Of a stretch of 64,000 nt of DNA, positions 35,401 through 48,605 are shown in pieces. The stretch comes from Mansonella perstans (taxonomy: Eukaryota > Nematoda > Chromadorea > Rhabditida > Onchocercidae): the NCBI GenBank assembly GCA_037074765.1, contig JBAMDO010000066.1, positions 496,001 through 560,000 on the forward strand, written 5' to 3'. A model generated the notes under the pieces. That model ran no database searches. It was not told the DNA's origin and worked only from the letters and a program-made list of their open reading frames with translations. Every line of letters begins with the position of its first letter. Position 1 is the stretch's first letter. The translations under genes were made by a program, and so were the position numbers.

Positions 35401-38400
35401 CTTTTTCTTAAATACCATTAGTCAAAAGTAGAAAAAACTCCACAAAATTTCATGAAATTAAAAATTGAATCAATAAATTAAACGAAATTATTATCTGAGG
35501 CTTTTAATGTTTGAAGTGACAAATGAATAAATGATAGTTGATTTACTCCGTTTAAGAAGCGGAAATGAAAAAAAATCGTGAAAGAATTCAATTATTCTTA
35601 CGTTCATTGTTTACTTTTAACTTTTTATTTCCGATTGAAGTAAACAAAACAGTGCTTGTTGTAATTACTTTAGCTATCACTTTTTCACTTCAACTGTAAC
35701 AGTAATCTAAACAAATGTTGGATAGTACGGTAAACAATTACTCAAGCAAAATAAGGAGAAAAAGGATATTTATAGTAATTTAAATAATAATAAAAGGAGA
35801 AAAAAAATCAAGTTTGTTTTTCATTTTTTCAATTCTTATTTGTGAATAAAATTAATTTTTTTTAGTGTTCACATTGCTTGTTAGGAGAAATTTATAAAGA
35901 TTTAAATGAAATCGAAGGTTTTCTTTAGAGAAATTATAAATTAAAATTCGAAATTCTTAGAAGTTTCGAAAAAAGCGGTGGTTTTTTTTTGTAGAAATAA
36001 ATAGTAAGTTGTTTCTATTGTTTTTGTCTTCGTAATTTTTCTTGTTTAAATTATTGCTACTAATTTTTTGGAAGTTCAATCATTCAAAAAGGCTATAATA
36101 GTCAAATATACTTCGGGAAGAGTTATATTTTGCTGGCATTTACAATGAATGACCTTTGAACAATTTTTCAATTTTTTTTTCCCTCTCCTTCCAACTGTTT
36201 ACTTTTCCACTGATCTCGAAATGATCATAGAGCTACGTCTGAAAAAAAACTTGGACCAATTTCAATGAGCAAAGTGAAATTCAAACTAAATTGTTCCAGT
36301 GAAAAATTCCAGAACTTTCCGAGGATCCTTGAAAAAATCATCGGAAGACAATTAAATTGAAATTAGAATCCAATTTGAAAGTATTCGGCAAATTATTTCA
36401 GTTTTTCACATTTTATTCTTTCATATCGAAAATATGCTAAGTTTATACAAAATATATATAATTTTATTCTTGAAAAATTTTATGACTGCATAATATTACA
36501 TTAACTGTCATAGAAATTAAGTCCTAAACATACAACAGTAGTGTAATCGAAATAAAAGAAACGTCAAAGATAATTTTATCAATTATCAAATCAAAATCGC
36601 TTAAAATGATTCATTTTTGTTTTGGAAGCCTTTTTTTTGAAATGTGGCAAATAATTTCACACAGAAAAAACGTTTTAAAATGGAGAAAAAAAACTTGCTG
36701 AAATTATTGAATTTTTGTCGAGAAACTTAAATTTTGAATCATTTAATTAGAAGAATGTAATTATTGATCGCATTTTCATACTGTAGCAGTTCAAGGCCGA
36801 ACCAAACATATTTATACATAATACTATGTTTTGTGTTTTAGAAGTCTTTGGTTGTTGTAATTAATTATTTGGATGAGCAAAGTGGGAAAAATAACTTTTG
36901 GTCGACTTAAATAAATATTCAGTTACACAACAACGCTGTAAGAGCACATCAATGTAACAAAGATCACAGCAAGCACTGAATTAATTGATCGCATCGTTTA
37001 AAATCAAAATGAAAGGAGAAGGACAAATTATCATCCGTTTTTACATGTAAATGATTGGAAATTAAGCAATTTTAATTACTAAACAAGTTCGTATTACTGT
37101 ATTTAAATCATTCAACACAATCAGCAATACTGTATTTGATTATGTGATATTACAAAATAATATTTATTATTATTTTTTTTTTTGCAAGAAATAAAGTTGT
37201 ATTTAATTTTAATACTTCAATAAATACTACACAACATCTAAAATTTTCTTCATTTTCAAATTATTTTATGCATAGTTGTAAATTTGAAATGATTTAATGA
37301 ATATTTTTACTTGCGAAGCAATAATTAGTAAAAAAATATTTTAAAAAAGAAGCAATCGATTGCATACGAAACCATTTGGATACCATGTCAAATGCTTTTT
37401 TTTGAGACAAACGATATGAGTGAGAAATGATAAAAGCATATGAATTTAGCACTTCGTACTTTATCAAATAAATTTATTGTTTGATTGGTAGTTCACAAAG
37501 AAACCAAATAGTTTCAATAAAAATTTCGAAAGCAATTTTAGTCGGAAAAGTTTGTTAGACTGCTTGAAAAGCAGCATATAATAGAGTCATACAACATTAA
37601 CTCTATGATTCATTGCATCAAATAGCATTAGAAATCTCATTATCACTTCTCAATGCAAAATGTTCAGAAAAAGCACTATCGTAATTTTTTGATTAAAAAA
37701 ATTACTTCTTATTCAAAATACTTTTCCATACAGTAATTTTAATTTTTTTACGATAATTTCAATCTTTTATGATAAATGATTAAAGTTTTCAGGGCACATT
37801 CTAAAATATGCAACATAATTGAAGTGAAAATACAAATTATGAAATGCAAGTGTTACAGACTAAATAACTGAAATATAACTTAGAAATATTTTAATATATT
37901 GAATAATACTAGAATTTAATATTAATAAGATATAAAATCAAATACTGAACAAGAAAGCTTTCATTTTTATAAATTTCCCAGGAACGATCAATTATAGCTT
38001 AATCTACAATCTTTATATTTGAGCAAAAAATAAAAGGGACTGACAATATTTTCTCGGGAATAACTATATTCCTATATGACATTAACTTGTTATTGATACA
38101 ATAACTATTAAATGATATTGAAATCATAATAATGTTATGTATTGGATGAAAGTGATGACACAGTAATGCTATAGAATGAATGATAGTGATGGCAATAATG
38201 ATATAGGAAGAATGATAATGATAATAAAACAATGATATATACATTAATTTTATAGCAATTCATTTTGGTCTCAGTTAACATCAACAAATATAACTTTAGA
38301 AAATTAGTTAAATTATATATTCTCATAAAGGTAAAAAAGTAATTAAAAGAAATTAATGAAAACACAATTGATTAAATGATATCAAACAAATATAAATCAT

Positions 38401-39083
38401 TATACTATTCGCTTTCTTTGCCTTAATTTATTTGTCTTAAAAAAAAAAACGAAACAATTAATAAATAATAAAAACTGACAACGCAATTCATTGAAAATAG
38501 TATAATTTAATGAAATACTGCTGGAGACAGTTGTAGCGTAAAGATTAGAATGACAAAGACGCATTGCTATCATTTGAAATGACACAGATGATATTGATGA
38601 TGCGATCACACGAACTGAGGAGAGCATTCAAATTTCCTTGCAATGAATAACAATTTGGATTTTATTACAAATTGAAAATTAAATATAAATTTCAAAAAAA
38701 GGATTTTATAGCTTACGCTCCATTTTTACAATTTATTGTCATTTGGCTCAGCATTATGCATCGATATGTGTTACAATAATGTTGACATCATATATTTGCT
38801 AATTTTTCAATACTGATATTGTTAAAAGACCATTTTGATATAAACTATTTAAAACTTCTGAATTTACAACCAAAAGTGCTTTTTTGAAAAGCGCAGTGAA
38901 TTATAAGCAGAATATTTCTTCTTTTCGATTGGATCCATATAACTGTATAACTGAGAGAGGCCTTAGAAATTGCAGCAGTGTAAATTTTATGTGAACGGAT
39001 TCATTTTTCACTTACGCAAGTGAATTACGCTGAGTAGCAATGAAAATTTTATTCACACCGTACACATTTTACACGTTATTATT
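32452..39083. other. Intergenic region of about 6.6 kb
   Basis: AT-rich with many homopolymer runs. No exon with paired splice support was found. A 79-codon frame at 33511-33750 is low-complexity and judged chance. A short piece after GTTTTAG near 36840 is open for about 22 codons before TAA and could be a terminal exon, without support. Confidence 0.5.
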
Positions 39084-40511
39084 TCAATTGATCGTACAGC
39101 CAGGCTTTGCTTTTCGACACAAAACGACGCACGTATGTACCGCAGGACCAACGTATATTTTTTCGGCGCCGCCGTAACCGACTGTTGCACGTTCATTGCG
39201 AATATCAGCCTGAAAATAACGTAGGAGGAAGGAAAAGCTATCAAAATTTATAAATAAAGAACTTCATTTGATACTCAAAGTTAAAACTTACTTTACCGAG
39301 AATTTCTTTACCGTCAACGATTAATACGGCCGGAGAAATGTTACCCTTATGATGGTCCACGTGTACCGGAATCCATTCCTTGTCACCAAACTTAGCTGCT
39401 TCCTTGAACGGTTTCCAGGCATAATCAAAACCACGTATTTGTTCCGGAAGTTCATATAAAATTTGAATTGACCCGATATTTTTGCGATATTCATGGCCAC
39501 CCCAACCAAAGCAAGCAGCAATTTTGCCATCATCGTTCCAAATACGACCCATAACTGGTTCACCAGACTGATACCATAATGCTACGTATTGATTTGGACT
39601 TTCATTAGGTAAGGTATTAAGAGCTCTGAAAATTTTCTACTTTCTAGTAGCAACTCGAGAAACTCAGGTAACTGCAAAGTTAGAACGATGAATAACGGTA
39701 CCGGTCGAGAGCCTGAACTGGTTTTCCAGTCGTTGGCCATGGATCACCGTAACGGAAATCTGCCCATTCATCAAGTGTAACACGAACAACTGGTTTCGGT
39801 GGTCCGGCACTGCATTCATGACAAGTACAGTTCGGTGGTCCACCCTTTATTTCTCGCACGATAATAAGCATATCATTTAGAGCACCACCCGAAAGCTCTT
39901 CCACTTTTCCGTCATGTGAAAATCTCGCTTCAATAATTGCGGTAATTATTTCGATTGATTGATCGAATTGAAATGGATGGTTTCAGTTTTGGTTTTCTTA
40001 CTTACCGATTTCAGTTTTATTGTCAACGTAGCCAAGTAACGCTCCTTCCTTCCGACTATTCCAAAAGATCGGAAATGAATCACCGCAACGTAGTAATTCA
40101 GCTCCTTTTTCGAATTTCTCAAAACGATCCTGATATTTAATCCAGTTATACCAGAAACCTAACGTTAAATGATTACCTTTGTACTGCAATACCTGGAAAT
40201 GGTTCCAATTAGTTTATAGGAAAGCAAATCCAAATAGAAAAGTCCCAATTCTGAACCTAATAACAGAAGGGAATAACCTGAATTTGTCCACCGAGATCTT
40301 TGGCTCCGGTCAATTCAGCTTTCAAATACGGAAACGAACATTCGATAACGCCGCCATTGTTCCAAGCTCGTCCGTGTATTGGTTTGCCATGTTTATACCA
40401 TAATGCTACATACATATTTTGTTCTCCAATAGCTTTAACCGGATTATCCGGAAAAGGCGAGCCAATGGGTCCAAAAGCCCAGGTGTCCTCTTTAGCCGGT
40501 GGATTCGGCAT
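39084..40511 (-). CDS. DM9-repeat (DUF3421) protein
   Basis: Five exons with matching phases: 40511-40278, 40192-40006, 39927-39702, 39625-39292, 39209-39084; 368 residues. Two halves each start with the DM9 pattern: [19 protein letters not shown] (about residue 36) and [19 protein letters not shown] (about residue 224). Each is followed by a beta-rich part, including [21 protein letters not shown], and the C-terminus has [23 protein letters not shown]9 proteins in other invertebrates bind mannose-type sugars or respond to infection and act in the cytoplasm. No signal peptide is seen here, so a cytoplasmic lectin-like role is plausible by family only. The start follows an acceptor-like TTTAG at 40539 with a 27-base leader, suggesting trans-splicing. 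A cysteine cluster (CTCHEC) sits in the inter-repeat linker. Confidence 0.88.
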
Positions 40512-40538
40512 CCTTCCAACAGTGCAGTGAAATTGCAG

Positions 40539-40545
40539 CTAAACG
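40539..40545 (-). promoter_or_regulatory. Probable trans-splice acceptor of the DM9 gene
   Basis: CGTTTAG on the minus strand lies 27 bases before the start ATG with no upstream coding exon, the arrangement expected of a spliced-leader site in nematodes. Confidence 0.5.
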
Positions 40546-40879
40546 AATTGCCTTTCATATATAGTTAGAATTTCTCATAATTTGAATTCATATTTGCATA
40601 ATATGCAAATATTCCCAATTTCTTCTGTTAATTTAATTTCGCGTGTAAAATGTTTGAATCAAAGAAAGTTTCCGATTTGTTTTATTTAAAATTCGGTTGT
40701 GAAACTGATATTACATGTGTTAAATAATACAATGTGTATTTATGGACGGATAATATGCAATTTTCCTGATACTATAAAATGCAAGTTGAATGTTTCAGTC
40801 TGTTTATATTATTACATTCGCTGTCAGTCGGTTGCGGTTCCTTTTAACGAGTGGTTTAATCTTGCGAGTTCATTTCAAC

Positions 40880-41599
40880 ATGTTTAACGTTTCGACGAAA
40901 GTAACGCCATTGATACGTGGATTCAGAAATGATCGAATTCTTATGAAATGAACTGTAATACAAATTCCATACATGCAATCAGACATGATACTGCGGGATA
41001 TTGATTGAACAACTGAAATGCTACCTAAATCATTCCGTATTTTAGCAGAAATTAATATATGCAACAATTCTACTGATAGATGATGATTAATAAAAAACAC
41101 CGACAACATTTTTTAAATTAGTCACAACGACACTGTACTTGAAATAACGCTTAATTACTTACTGTGATTATGCAGTAATTTCAATTGCTGTAATTTACAT
41201 CAATTATTGTTCCGTTCATTAATTAAAATAGCTTATTGACAATGAAAGTATTAATTGAATGAAATACTTTTATTTTTCTGAAATTTACTTACTTTCTGAC
41301 TAATACTTAATTACTCTCTTTAAATGTGTCTTGACATTGTTTTTTTTTCAAATTTTCATTAATCTAATCTTCGTCGTAATTATTTTACCCTTATTAATTA
41401 AAGTTCCTTTTTTACTTTAGAAAGTCTGTCGGATAAATTTGTTTATATAGCGAACAAAACTGATTTATTAGTGACCGCTGTCAAACAATTTAAAAAACAG
41501 TCCAATGGTCGATTAGTAAATCAGCGACCTTCGATATTAAACCTGTTTAGAGTGGATATTTTAGCTCATCAGCCATCAGAAAGTTTGTGGTATGGTTAG
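40880..41599 (+). CDS. Possible small two-exon gene, unknown product
   Basis: The second part, 41421-41599, follows TTTACTTTAG and stays open for 59 codons to TAG with protein-like composition (SLSDKFVYIANKTDLLVTAV at its start, PSESLWYG at its end). The ATG at 40880, after CATTTCAAC, gives 12 codons (MFNVSTKVTPLI) and then C/GTGGAT; joining them restores phase and yields 71 residues. The first segment is basic and hydroxylated, like a short organelle-targeting or membrane-free N-terminus. It diverges from the DM9 gene and ends tail-to-tail with the B-box gene, filling the gap between them. The donor is non-consensus and no homologue is recognised, so both the first exon and the gene itself need proof. 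Confidence 0.4.
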
Positions 41600-41767
41600 G
41601 ATATTTATAACCCTTAATGCTAAGATCCCGCGAGATCTCAATGGTTTCAAATGAGGAAATTCTGTGAGCGGTTGCTTCATTCACATTATCAATATTCTAA
41701 ATTTATTAAATTCTATTATTTTAAACGATTGCAGAAATCTTGCAGTATCACAGTTCTCATTTCACAT

Positions 41768-43361
41768 TTAATCAGTGCCAAATGCTTTTTTTACAGCAAT
41801 GTCTGTTGATGGCACTGTGGCCGAATCATCCAGTTCAACCGCTTTTCCGGAAACCTGAAAATGATGTACATCTATCACTAGCGTTGTTCAAATGTTAATA
41901 AGTAGCCTCAGTGATTTCATGCTAATAAATAAATTGATGGACGGTCAAATCACCTCCGTTCGGTCATCCTCACGTTTCACTTCCCGAACAGTTGCGCCAT
42001 ATTCAGCATCGTCGAGCGTATTGTCGCCAAATGCATTGACTTTTGACTTGTGGCTAATGACAGAGTCATCTTCAAGCTCTATGCTGGCTTCGTCCTTTTC
42101 TTCAATTCCAAATTTCTTTTCCAGCAAAAATGAATTCCTCAAATTCTGCGCATTCTTGCAAATATCATTCGCTAGAAAACATTTCATTTCTACATCAAAA
42201 CTTTGAGTTATTCTGATGAAAGTAATGTATGTTAGAAAATTGAAATTATTGACTGAATAACTAAGCTTACATTGTTTGATAAAACTGTTGAATAGTAGCG
42301 CCATGGAGGATGCTTCTTGAGCCAGACTTTTGTTATCTGCGATTTCTGCCCGTAGTTTCCGTACCAGAATTGAAGTGAACGGCAGATGTTCATCTGTCTC
42401 CGTACGACGCTTATCGGCAGCATTCTGTCGTTCATCCAACCTATCCGACAACACACTGACCACTTCACTAATGCCCTGTTATTGCTTTTCTAGTTGAATG
42501 AAAATGTTTGATTGTTGCACAAATTGCTTAATTATCAATTTCGAAGTATCGAAAATCAAGTATTGATAAATTTTCCAAACAAATGTTAGCTTTATATTCG
42601 AAAAGTTGGAAGTTGCTTTTTTCGCCAACCTCACACTGTTTCTTTAGTTCCGTCAGAGTTTTCATAAGTCCGTGAAGTGATCGCATCGCGTCGTTGCCAG
42701 TAATTTTCATGTTTTCCATAGACTAAATATTGAAAAAGTAGAAAATTGGAAACCAAATGGGAATGAAATCGAAAAAAACCTTAGACATTTCCACATTTGT
42801 ATAAACGATACTTCCTTTGAGTTCATAGATGATTTCACTTGCTGGCATCCACGAATGAGCCTGACTGTTGCACGGGCCTATAAGTATGTATGTGTATATG
42901 GCCGGTGGAAAATTCCAAGAGATTCTTGCTTGGCTACAATCAAAAGAACCAAGCTGTGATACATTAATTGTTTAGCTGTTATTTTCCATTTCGATCATTG
43001 CAGTAAATTACCGATGCATAAGGCACAAAGGACTTTTTCGCAGTTTGTGCACCATAAATACAATGCGGAAGATGTCTGCGGTGAATACAAATTGCACTTC
43101 TCGCATTGCCAATCCGGCAGGATCAAATCCTTAATGAAGTTACCAATTTTGTCAGTTTTTCTTTAATTTGATGTGAAGGTACTCCTTTCATTAAATCCAA
43201 TTTCAAGAGTTCAAATACTGTGGAGCAGGAATGCTCGTAAATAATGCCCAGAAGTAAATCAGGATATGGCTCAGATCAGGAGGAGCTGAACAGTGCAGTC
43301 GTTTTGCTGTATCATCGTCATAAATCTGTGATGAAATGCCTGTCGCTTGTAATATTTTAGA
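41768..43361 (-). CDS. B-box-like zinc-finger, coiled-coil protein
   Basis: Exons 43361-43012, 42877-42780, 42722-42630, 42475-42271, 42171-41954 and 41854-41768, all but the first with exact phase agreement. The zinc-binding part reads CEKC, then WCTNC, CALC and GPCNSQAH: C-x2-C-x14-C-x2-C-x4-C-x2-C-x3-C-x4-H, resembling a TRIM/RBCC B-box. It is followed by long helical, heptad-like segments (for example SLHGLMKTLTELKKQ and VLSDRLDERQNAADKRR) and an acidic C-terminus ending KKAFGTD. TRIM-type proteins use this layout for oligomerisation; no RING was found in the exons seen. The first exon reads through only if single bases are added near 43271 and 43149, most simply assembly undercalls, although a decaying gene would look the same. 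Earlier exons are uncertain. Confidence 0.72.
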
Positions 43362-43842
43362 CTGATATATTCCGGATCACAAAATGCGAATAGTAAGAGT
43401 GACGTTTATAGTTTATGTTGAACGGGGAAATGAACTTTAAAGGATTGTAACCTCAGAAAAATTCATCAAGTGAAAGTTAGAAATCCGAAGTACTGGTAAT
43501 CTTGAGAATTAGAAAAGTGACACTGACAATGAAGTCCTAAATTGGTGGTTGCTTTTTATATTCTTCAGAAACTGAATTCGAAAAGTTTTTCAAAATTTGC
43601 CTATCTTGTAAAATATTTAAATTTCCTCGGTAGTGACATTAATATTTTTATTATCAGTTCCGTAGATTACACTAATTACTGATGATTTTGGTATTATGAA
43701 AGATTAATAATGTTAACATCTACATAATTCACTGAGGAATTCAAAATGACTTAAAATACTTGATTTACACAAAACTCCTAATTCTGAATGGTTCACAAGC
43801 AAGTTCACAAAATTGGTCGCAAAGTAATAAATCCTTTACTAC

Positions 43843-43947
43843 TTGAATGATCGCAATGTGACATTTGTTTGAGATTCGATAGAGCTCTTGTAATAAAGAT
43901 TTATGATGAAAGGTCATAAAGGTCAGTTGCAAGTTACAATTACACAT
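43843..43947 (-). CDS. Possible first exon of the B-box gene
   Basis: A minus-strand ATG at 43947 begins MCNCNLQLTFMTFHHK and runs 35 codons to CAA/GTAGTA in phase 0, which fits the phase of the exon that starts at 43361. Composition is coding-like. An alternative ATG exon lies near 44180 (MIQQTISTHDTLVFSK). Neither is proven. Confidence 0.3.
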
Positions 43948-46502
43948 TTCTTTTTATGTCGTATTCGTTCAGTACTTTTTTATGAGACGTTTCTGCTTTT
44001 ATGTAAAAATCTGATGGATGCAGTAGGACACGCAAATTAGCGCAAATTCATTCTCGAAATAATCGATGATTAATTGAATAATTAAATAAATATAACGCAG
44101 TCGTTCGGTTCCTTTTACTTTTTCGCACCAGTTGATTTCGAGAAAACTAATGTATCATGAGTGGATATGGTTTGCTGAATCATTTGCAGCGTCCTCAGTC
44201 CACTATGATAATTCGAAAAATTATTTGCATTCGACGAATTATTTGAATTATTTGCAAATCCGAAAATGGACCATCATTACAAGCAACTTGTCTAAATATC
44301 CAAAATTCCCGAAAATTTGGGATTGACTGAATGAATCATTCCATTTTGCACACTAAATCATGAACAGTGTAGTTGAATCCAGCATGGGTAATTATCTGCA
44401 GTATGGCCCGATCCGATGGTCAATTTTCTGTTCTTGGAAGAAATTATTAGCTAAAATTGATATTTGTTAAAATTTACTAAAATGCAAAAATTTTACAAAA
44501 AAATGCTTTCGTTAAAATTTAAATTAAAATTTACCAAAATACACTATCCTTGAGGTTACAGCACTTGTTTAACGAATTAGCAGCAATTAATGTCGCAGCT
44601 ATAAATCTAAAGTATCTATGTATATCTCTGTGCCTTCTGTAAAGAAACGGAAATAGTTAAGTGTTTCTGAAATTTTTTCATGAAATTCTTCAAATTTTTT
44701 GAAGCTCTTCTGCTTGCCAATTGCTCTTTGTTATGGGTTTTTTTGGAGTTCAAAATTTAAATTCAACAGCCAACATGACATGTAAATATTTTCAGCTTTC
44801 TCTTGTCTTCCTATCTTTTTCTTACCAGTTCATTTTTATTTGCTAATTACTTTATAATTCATTGTTGAAAGCATTCCAAAATTTCATTTCAAACGAAAAA
44901 ATTTTATTTCGATTTTTTATTTCATTTAAACTGCTGTAAAATGCATATAAATGTTTTCATTGATAAAACCATCAATAAAATCGACTGATTATAGTCAGCT
45001 AATAGTATTCTGAATGACATTTACTTTTTTGTTAATTTGAAGATTCTCTAAAAGTTTGCTTTCCTTTCTCGTTTTTTTTTCATAAATGCTAGCTTAATAT
45101 TTCCGTCTGTACAACAATCATATTTGATATGAAAAAAAATTCCAGACTAGGCAAAAAAGCGCAGATATCTGCTTATCACAAAAGGTGTTAAAAAATACTA
45201 TTTCTCTCAGTATGTGTGTCTGTCTATTTGTATGTGTGTATGAAAGTACGCCACTGATAAGACTTTTTTTGCCTTATCACAATACAAACTGAAATTTTCT
45301 CACTTTGTTATTCTAACACATTTCTTTTTCTGTTTTGCTTTTCTCATTTCAAAAGAAGTTTAAAAAATTCATTGCTCTATTCTCATCTTTAATATCATTA
45401 CTTTTTATTAGTTTACCAAAATTTAAAACAGTTCAATTAATTTCAATGAATGCTTGATCAAAGAACGCTGCAGAAATTTTTGTGAAACTACTTCAAGCTA
45501 ATTAAAAGATATTTGTTATGTTTAAAAGTTGCTTCGGAATTGATTGATCGGAATCTTTAAAATCAATTATTTCAATATGTCATTAATATGCTCCCATTGC
45601 TCTCTAATCTCGTTATTTTTTTAAAAGTATCATTTTCATGATATTCTGATGAAGTGAACAATGTGTTTATGATAGTCATCAAAAAATTAAGCATGACAGT
45701 TTGAATCTTAAAAACTCCCTTCTCTTCTTTCTAATTTTATTCAGTTTGAAATATTCAATTTTTATGAAATATGAGCAAATCTGGTATTTTGTATATTTTT
45801 TTCAAAAATAATCAAAGTTGTTTCATAAGGCTAGAAAAGGTAAGCACAGATGAGATTGTATCAAAAATCAAAATGATAGTGTAAGAAATGATTAGATTCC
45901 TGTGGATTTTGTGGGACGACAAATGTTTGTCATCTCAATTTCTAAAAACTAAAAAAATTGTGTTTTATAAATAGAAGCAATTAAAATTGGAAGTTTCGTA
46001 GCTTTTAATTGAAAAAATTTATTTTAGATTATAAATAATCTGAATTAACTCGCATCATTTCAACTTCAAGTTTCTATTACTATAATAAAATTCGTCGGAA
46101 TATTTCTGTTAGCTATTACTTTCTCATTAGGAAGAACTTGTGATACGATATAACTACCTCTGAACAAATTTAGTAGTTTAAGGTATTGAAATGAAATGAC
46201 ATTTGAGAAATTTCGAATTTGAATATAAATCACCGATTCAACAAAATAAATTTTAAGATTTGGAAATTATAACTTCTTATGAAATGTAATAGAAGTTATA
46301 ACTGTTGGCATGCGAAATGAAAAATCTCTTACTTAGTGATTTAGAATGTTTTGCTTGATTTTTTTGTAATTTTTCTCTCATTTACTGACGATATTCATGA
46401 TAAGGATTACTGTATGATAAGAATTACTATATCATTGTTTTTAAATTGATAAAAAATTTTGCAATTTTCATTATCGTTTTCTTCGAAACAAAACAAAATA
46501 GT

Positions 46503-47211
46503 TTAAATGTGTGTCGTTAAAGGAGAACAGAAAGGTACCGAACGGACCATTGCGAACAACTTCCTGCATTCATGCTGTAGTAAGTTTTTTTATTTTTTTT
46601 TATTTTTAAACGTATCATCTCGTACCCGTAGAATTTTCGTTCCATTTACAAGAAAGAATGACCACATTTTCTTTAATTGAATTACATAACATTGATATGA
46701 AATCAAACCAAAGTTTGTGTCACAACAGATTTCTTTTTTTTTAAATGAAAAAATTGGTCAAACGAGCGCTCATAGTGCACATTACGCCTAAGTTAAGCTT
46801 ACGCTAACATTCAGGTGCTCATAAGATAAATGTAAAGAATTTTACGCAATTAAAATGAAAACGCAATTGACTATCGTCATTGATTACCATTCATCTAGAA
46901 AAGGTTCGGAAGAAACAATAGAACAATAGTTAACCAGTATTTTTGTCAACTTCTTTTTATTGCATTTTAAACAACTGGAAATTTCATTTATTAGTTGAAA
47001 TATTAATAAATTTCATTATAATATAATAAAATAAAAATGTAAAATAATTAAGATAGCTGCAAAAACTTACAAAATTTCGATCTCTCTTACAATCGAAGTT
47101 GCTAATTTTTCTTGAAACACTTGAATTCAGGCTATCATTCATTAATGAATGCTTTGGCATCGTTCTTACCAGTTGGAAATCTTCGTTCAAAATATGAGCT
47201 AACAGGCTATT
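46503..47211 (-). CDS. Candidate terminal two exons of an unknown minus-strand gene
   Basis: The frame 47211-47071 (contains HSLMNDSLNSSVSRKISNF) ends in a strong donor TTT/GTAAGT in phase 0. The next segment, 46574-46503, follows TTACTACAG, is in phase 0 and reads HECRKLFAMVRSVPFCSPL to a TAA. Both are clearly richer in G+C than the surroundings. The plus strand of the second segment also opens with an ATG at 46507 and a strong donor at 46580, so the strand is not settled. No family is recognised and the 5' part is missing. Confidence 0.3.
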
Positions 47212-48508
47212 CTTCAGCAGTAATTAAACGAAGTCATATTTTTTATCCACTTTACTTTTTTCGCCAATTCTAAGCAACATTCTTCATACATTCTTCATAA
47301 AAAAATTCTTTAATTGAACATGATGGTAATGATAACCATCAATGAAAATTCATTATCATTCGTCATCATTATAAAAATCACCATCTAATGTTAGGATTGA
47401 ATTAATTGTCACCACAATTAATCACGGAATTTTATGTTGAACTGTTTTATTAATATATTGAGACAAAAAATGAGATAAAATAAAATTATAAAATAATTGA
47501 GATAAAATATTGATTGCTATAATAATTGGAAATACGATAATTTATGTGGTTATTATAGTGATCTGAATATAAAAATTTTGGGTAGTGATTAAAATGATAA
47601 TAAGTACGATTTTTACAGATAGCAATTATTATAGCTAAGGGGTGAAATAATTAGAATGGATGATTGCAGTGCTCGATCTAGTAGTAGCAATAGAAATACA
47701 GTTTAGCAAAATTTTCGGGACAAAATTTTAGAGTAAACTTCAATTCCTAAAAAGTTATTGCTAAAAAAATCATTTTCAGTACTATCTGATAAAACACACA
47801 TGCTTATTCATCACTTTTCAAAACATCAACAACTGTTTAGAACTGAAATGAAACGAAAAAACCTTTTCAGCCATTTCAACATTTTGCTATTCTCTCCCAC
47901 TTTCCTAAATTTTTCAAACTTTGCATTTCTTATTGATTCTTTATTCAAAATTTATTCATTTTACAATTTGTAAAGTCGATAAATGCCTTATTGCAGCAAA
48001 ACGTAAGTAAGGCAGGCATAATTATGCTTATATTATTGAGCACAATTAAGCATTGCATTTCTGCGCCAAAATTGATTCACATTAATATCTCTTAAACTTC
48101 ACTGAATGTAAAAAAAAGGAAAAACGAGTACGATGAAATAATTTAACTCCTGGTAGTTTCAGTTTTTTCAAGTTGAAAGTTTTAAACTTTTTTGGATAGA
48201 AAAATGTAAGTTCAACTCTTAAGTGAAAAATTTTTGCAGCAAAAAGCAGAACAAAAAGTGCAGGAATCATTCGGATATCTTGCTTCTTTTCTTCTTTTCT
48301 TGCTATTTTTTCATCCGGAGAAAAAATTGGTAGCTTTGAGAAATTCAATTTGAGCTGCATTGCAATTTGAATTGAAACTTGTTAGAATGGGTTGGAAACT
48401 TCCGAAAATTTGTCAAGTAGTCAATTCATAATCAATATTTAAGTGAAAGCAAAAAAAAAACGTAGTAGTCAGCAAGTTCTAAAATGAAGCTTTGAGAAGT
48501 TCAACTTG

Positions 48509-48605
48509 TATTTAAAAATATTTCATCAATCATGGAGTTACGATAATATTATCATATATATTTAAAAATATTTCATCAGTCATGGAGTTACGGTAATATT
48601 ATCAT
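48509..48605. repeat. 50-bp tandem duplication
   Basis: Two near-identical copies of TATTTAAAAATATTTCATCA plus CATGGAGTTACGRTAATATT, starting at 48509 and 48559, differing at two positions. Confidence 0.9.

Noticed and set aside
41945..42463. Single continuous 172-codon minus reading across 42172-42270
   Set aside because: The middle part is intron: donor at 42270 and acceptor at 42172 join the flanking segments in phase with the rest of the B-box gene.
44132..44326. 64-codon plus frame
   Set aside because: No ATG in good context near its start, no acceptor or donor fit, and it lies in the probable upstream region of the B-box gene.
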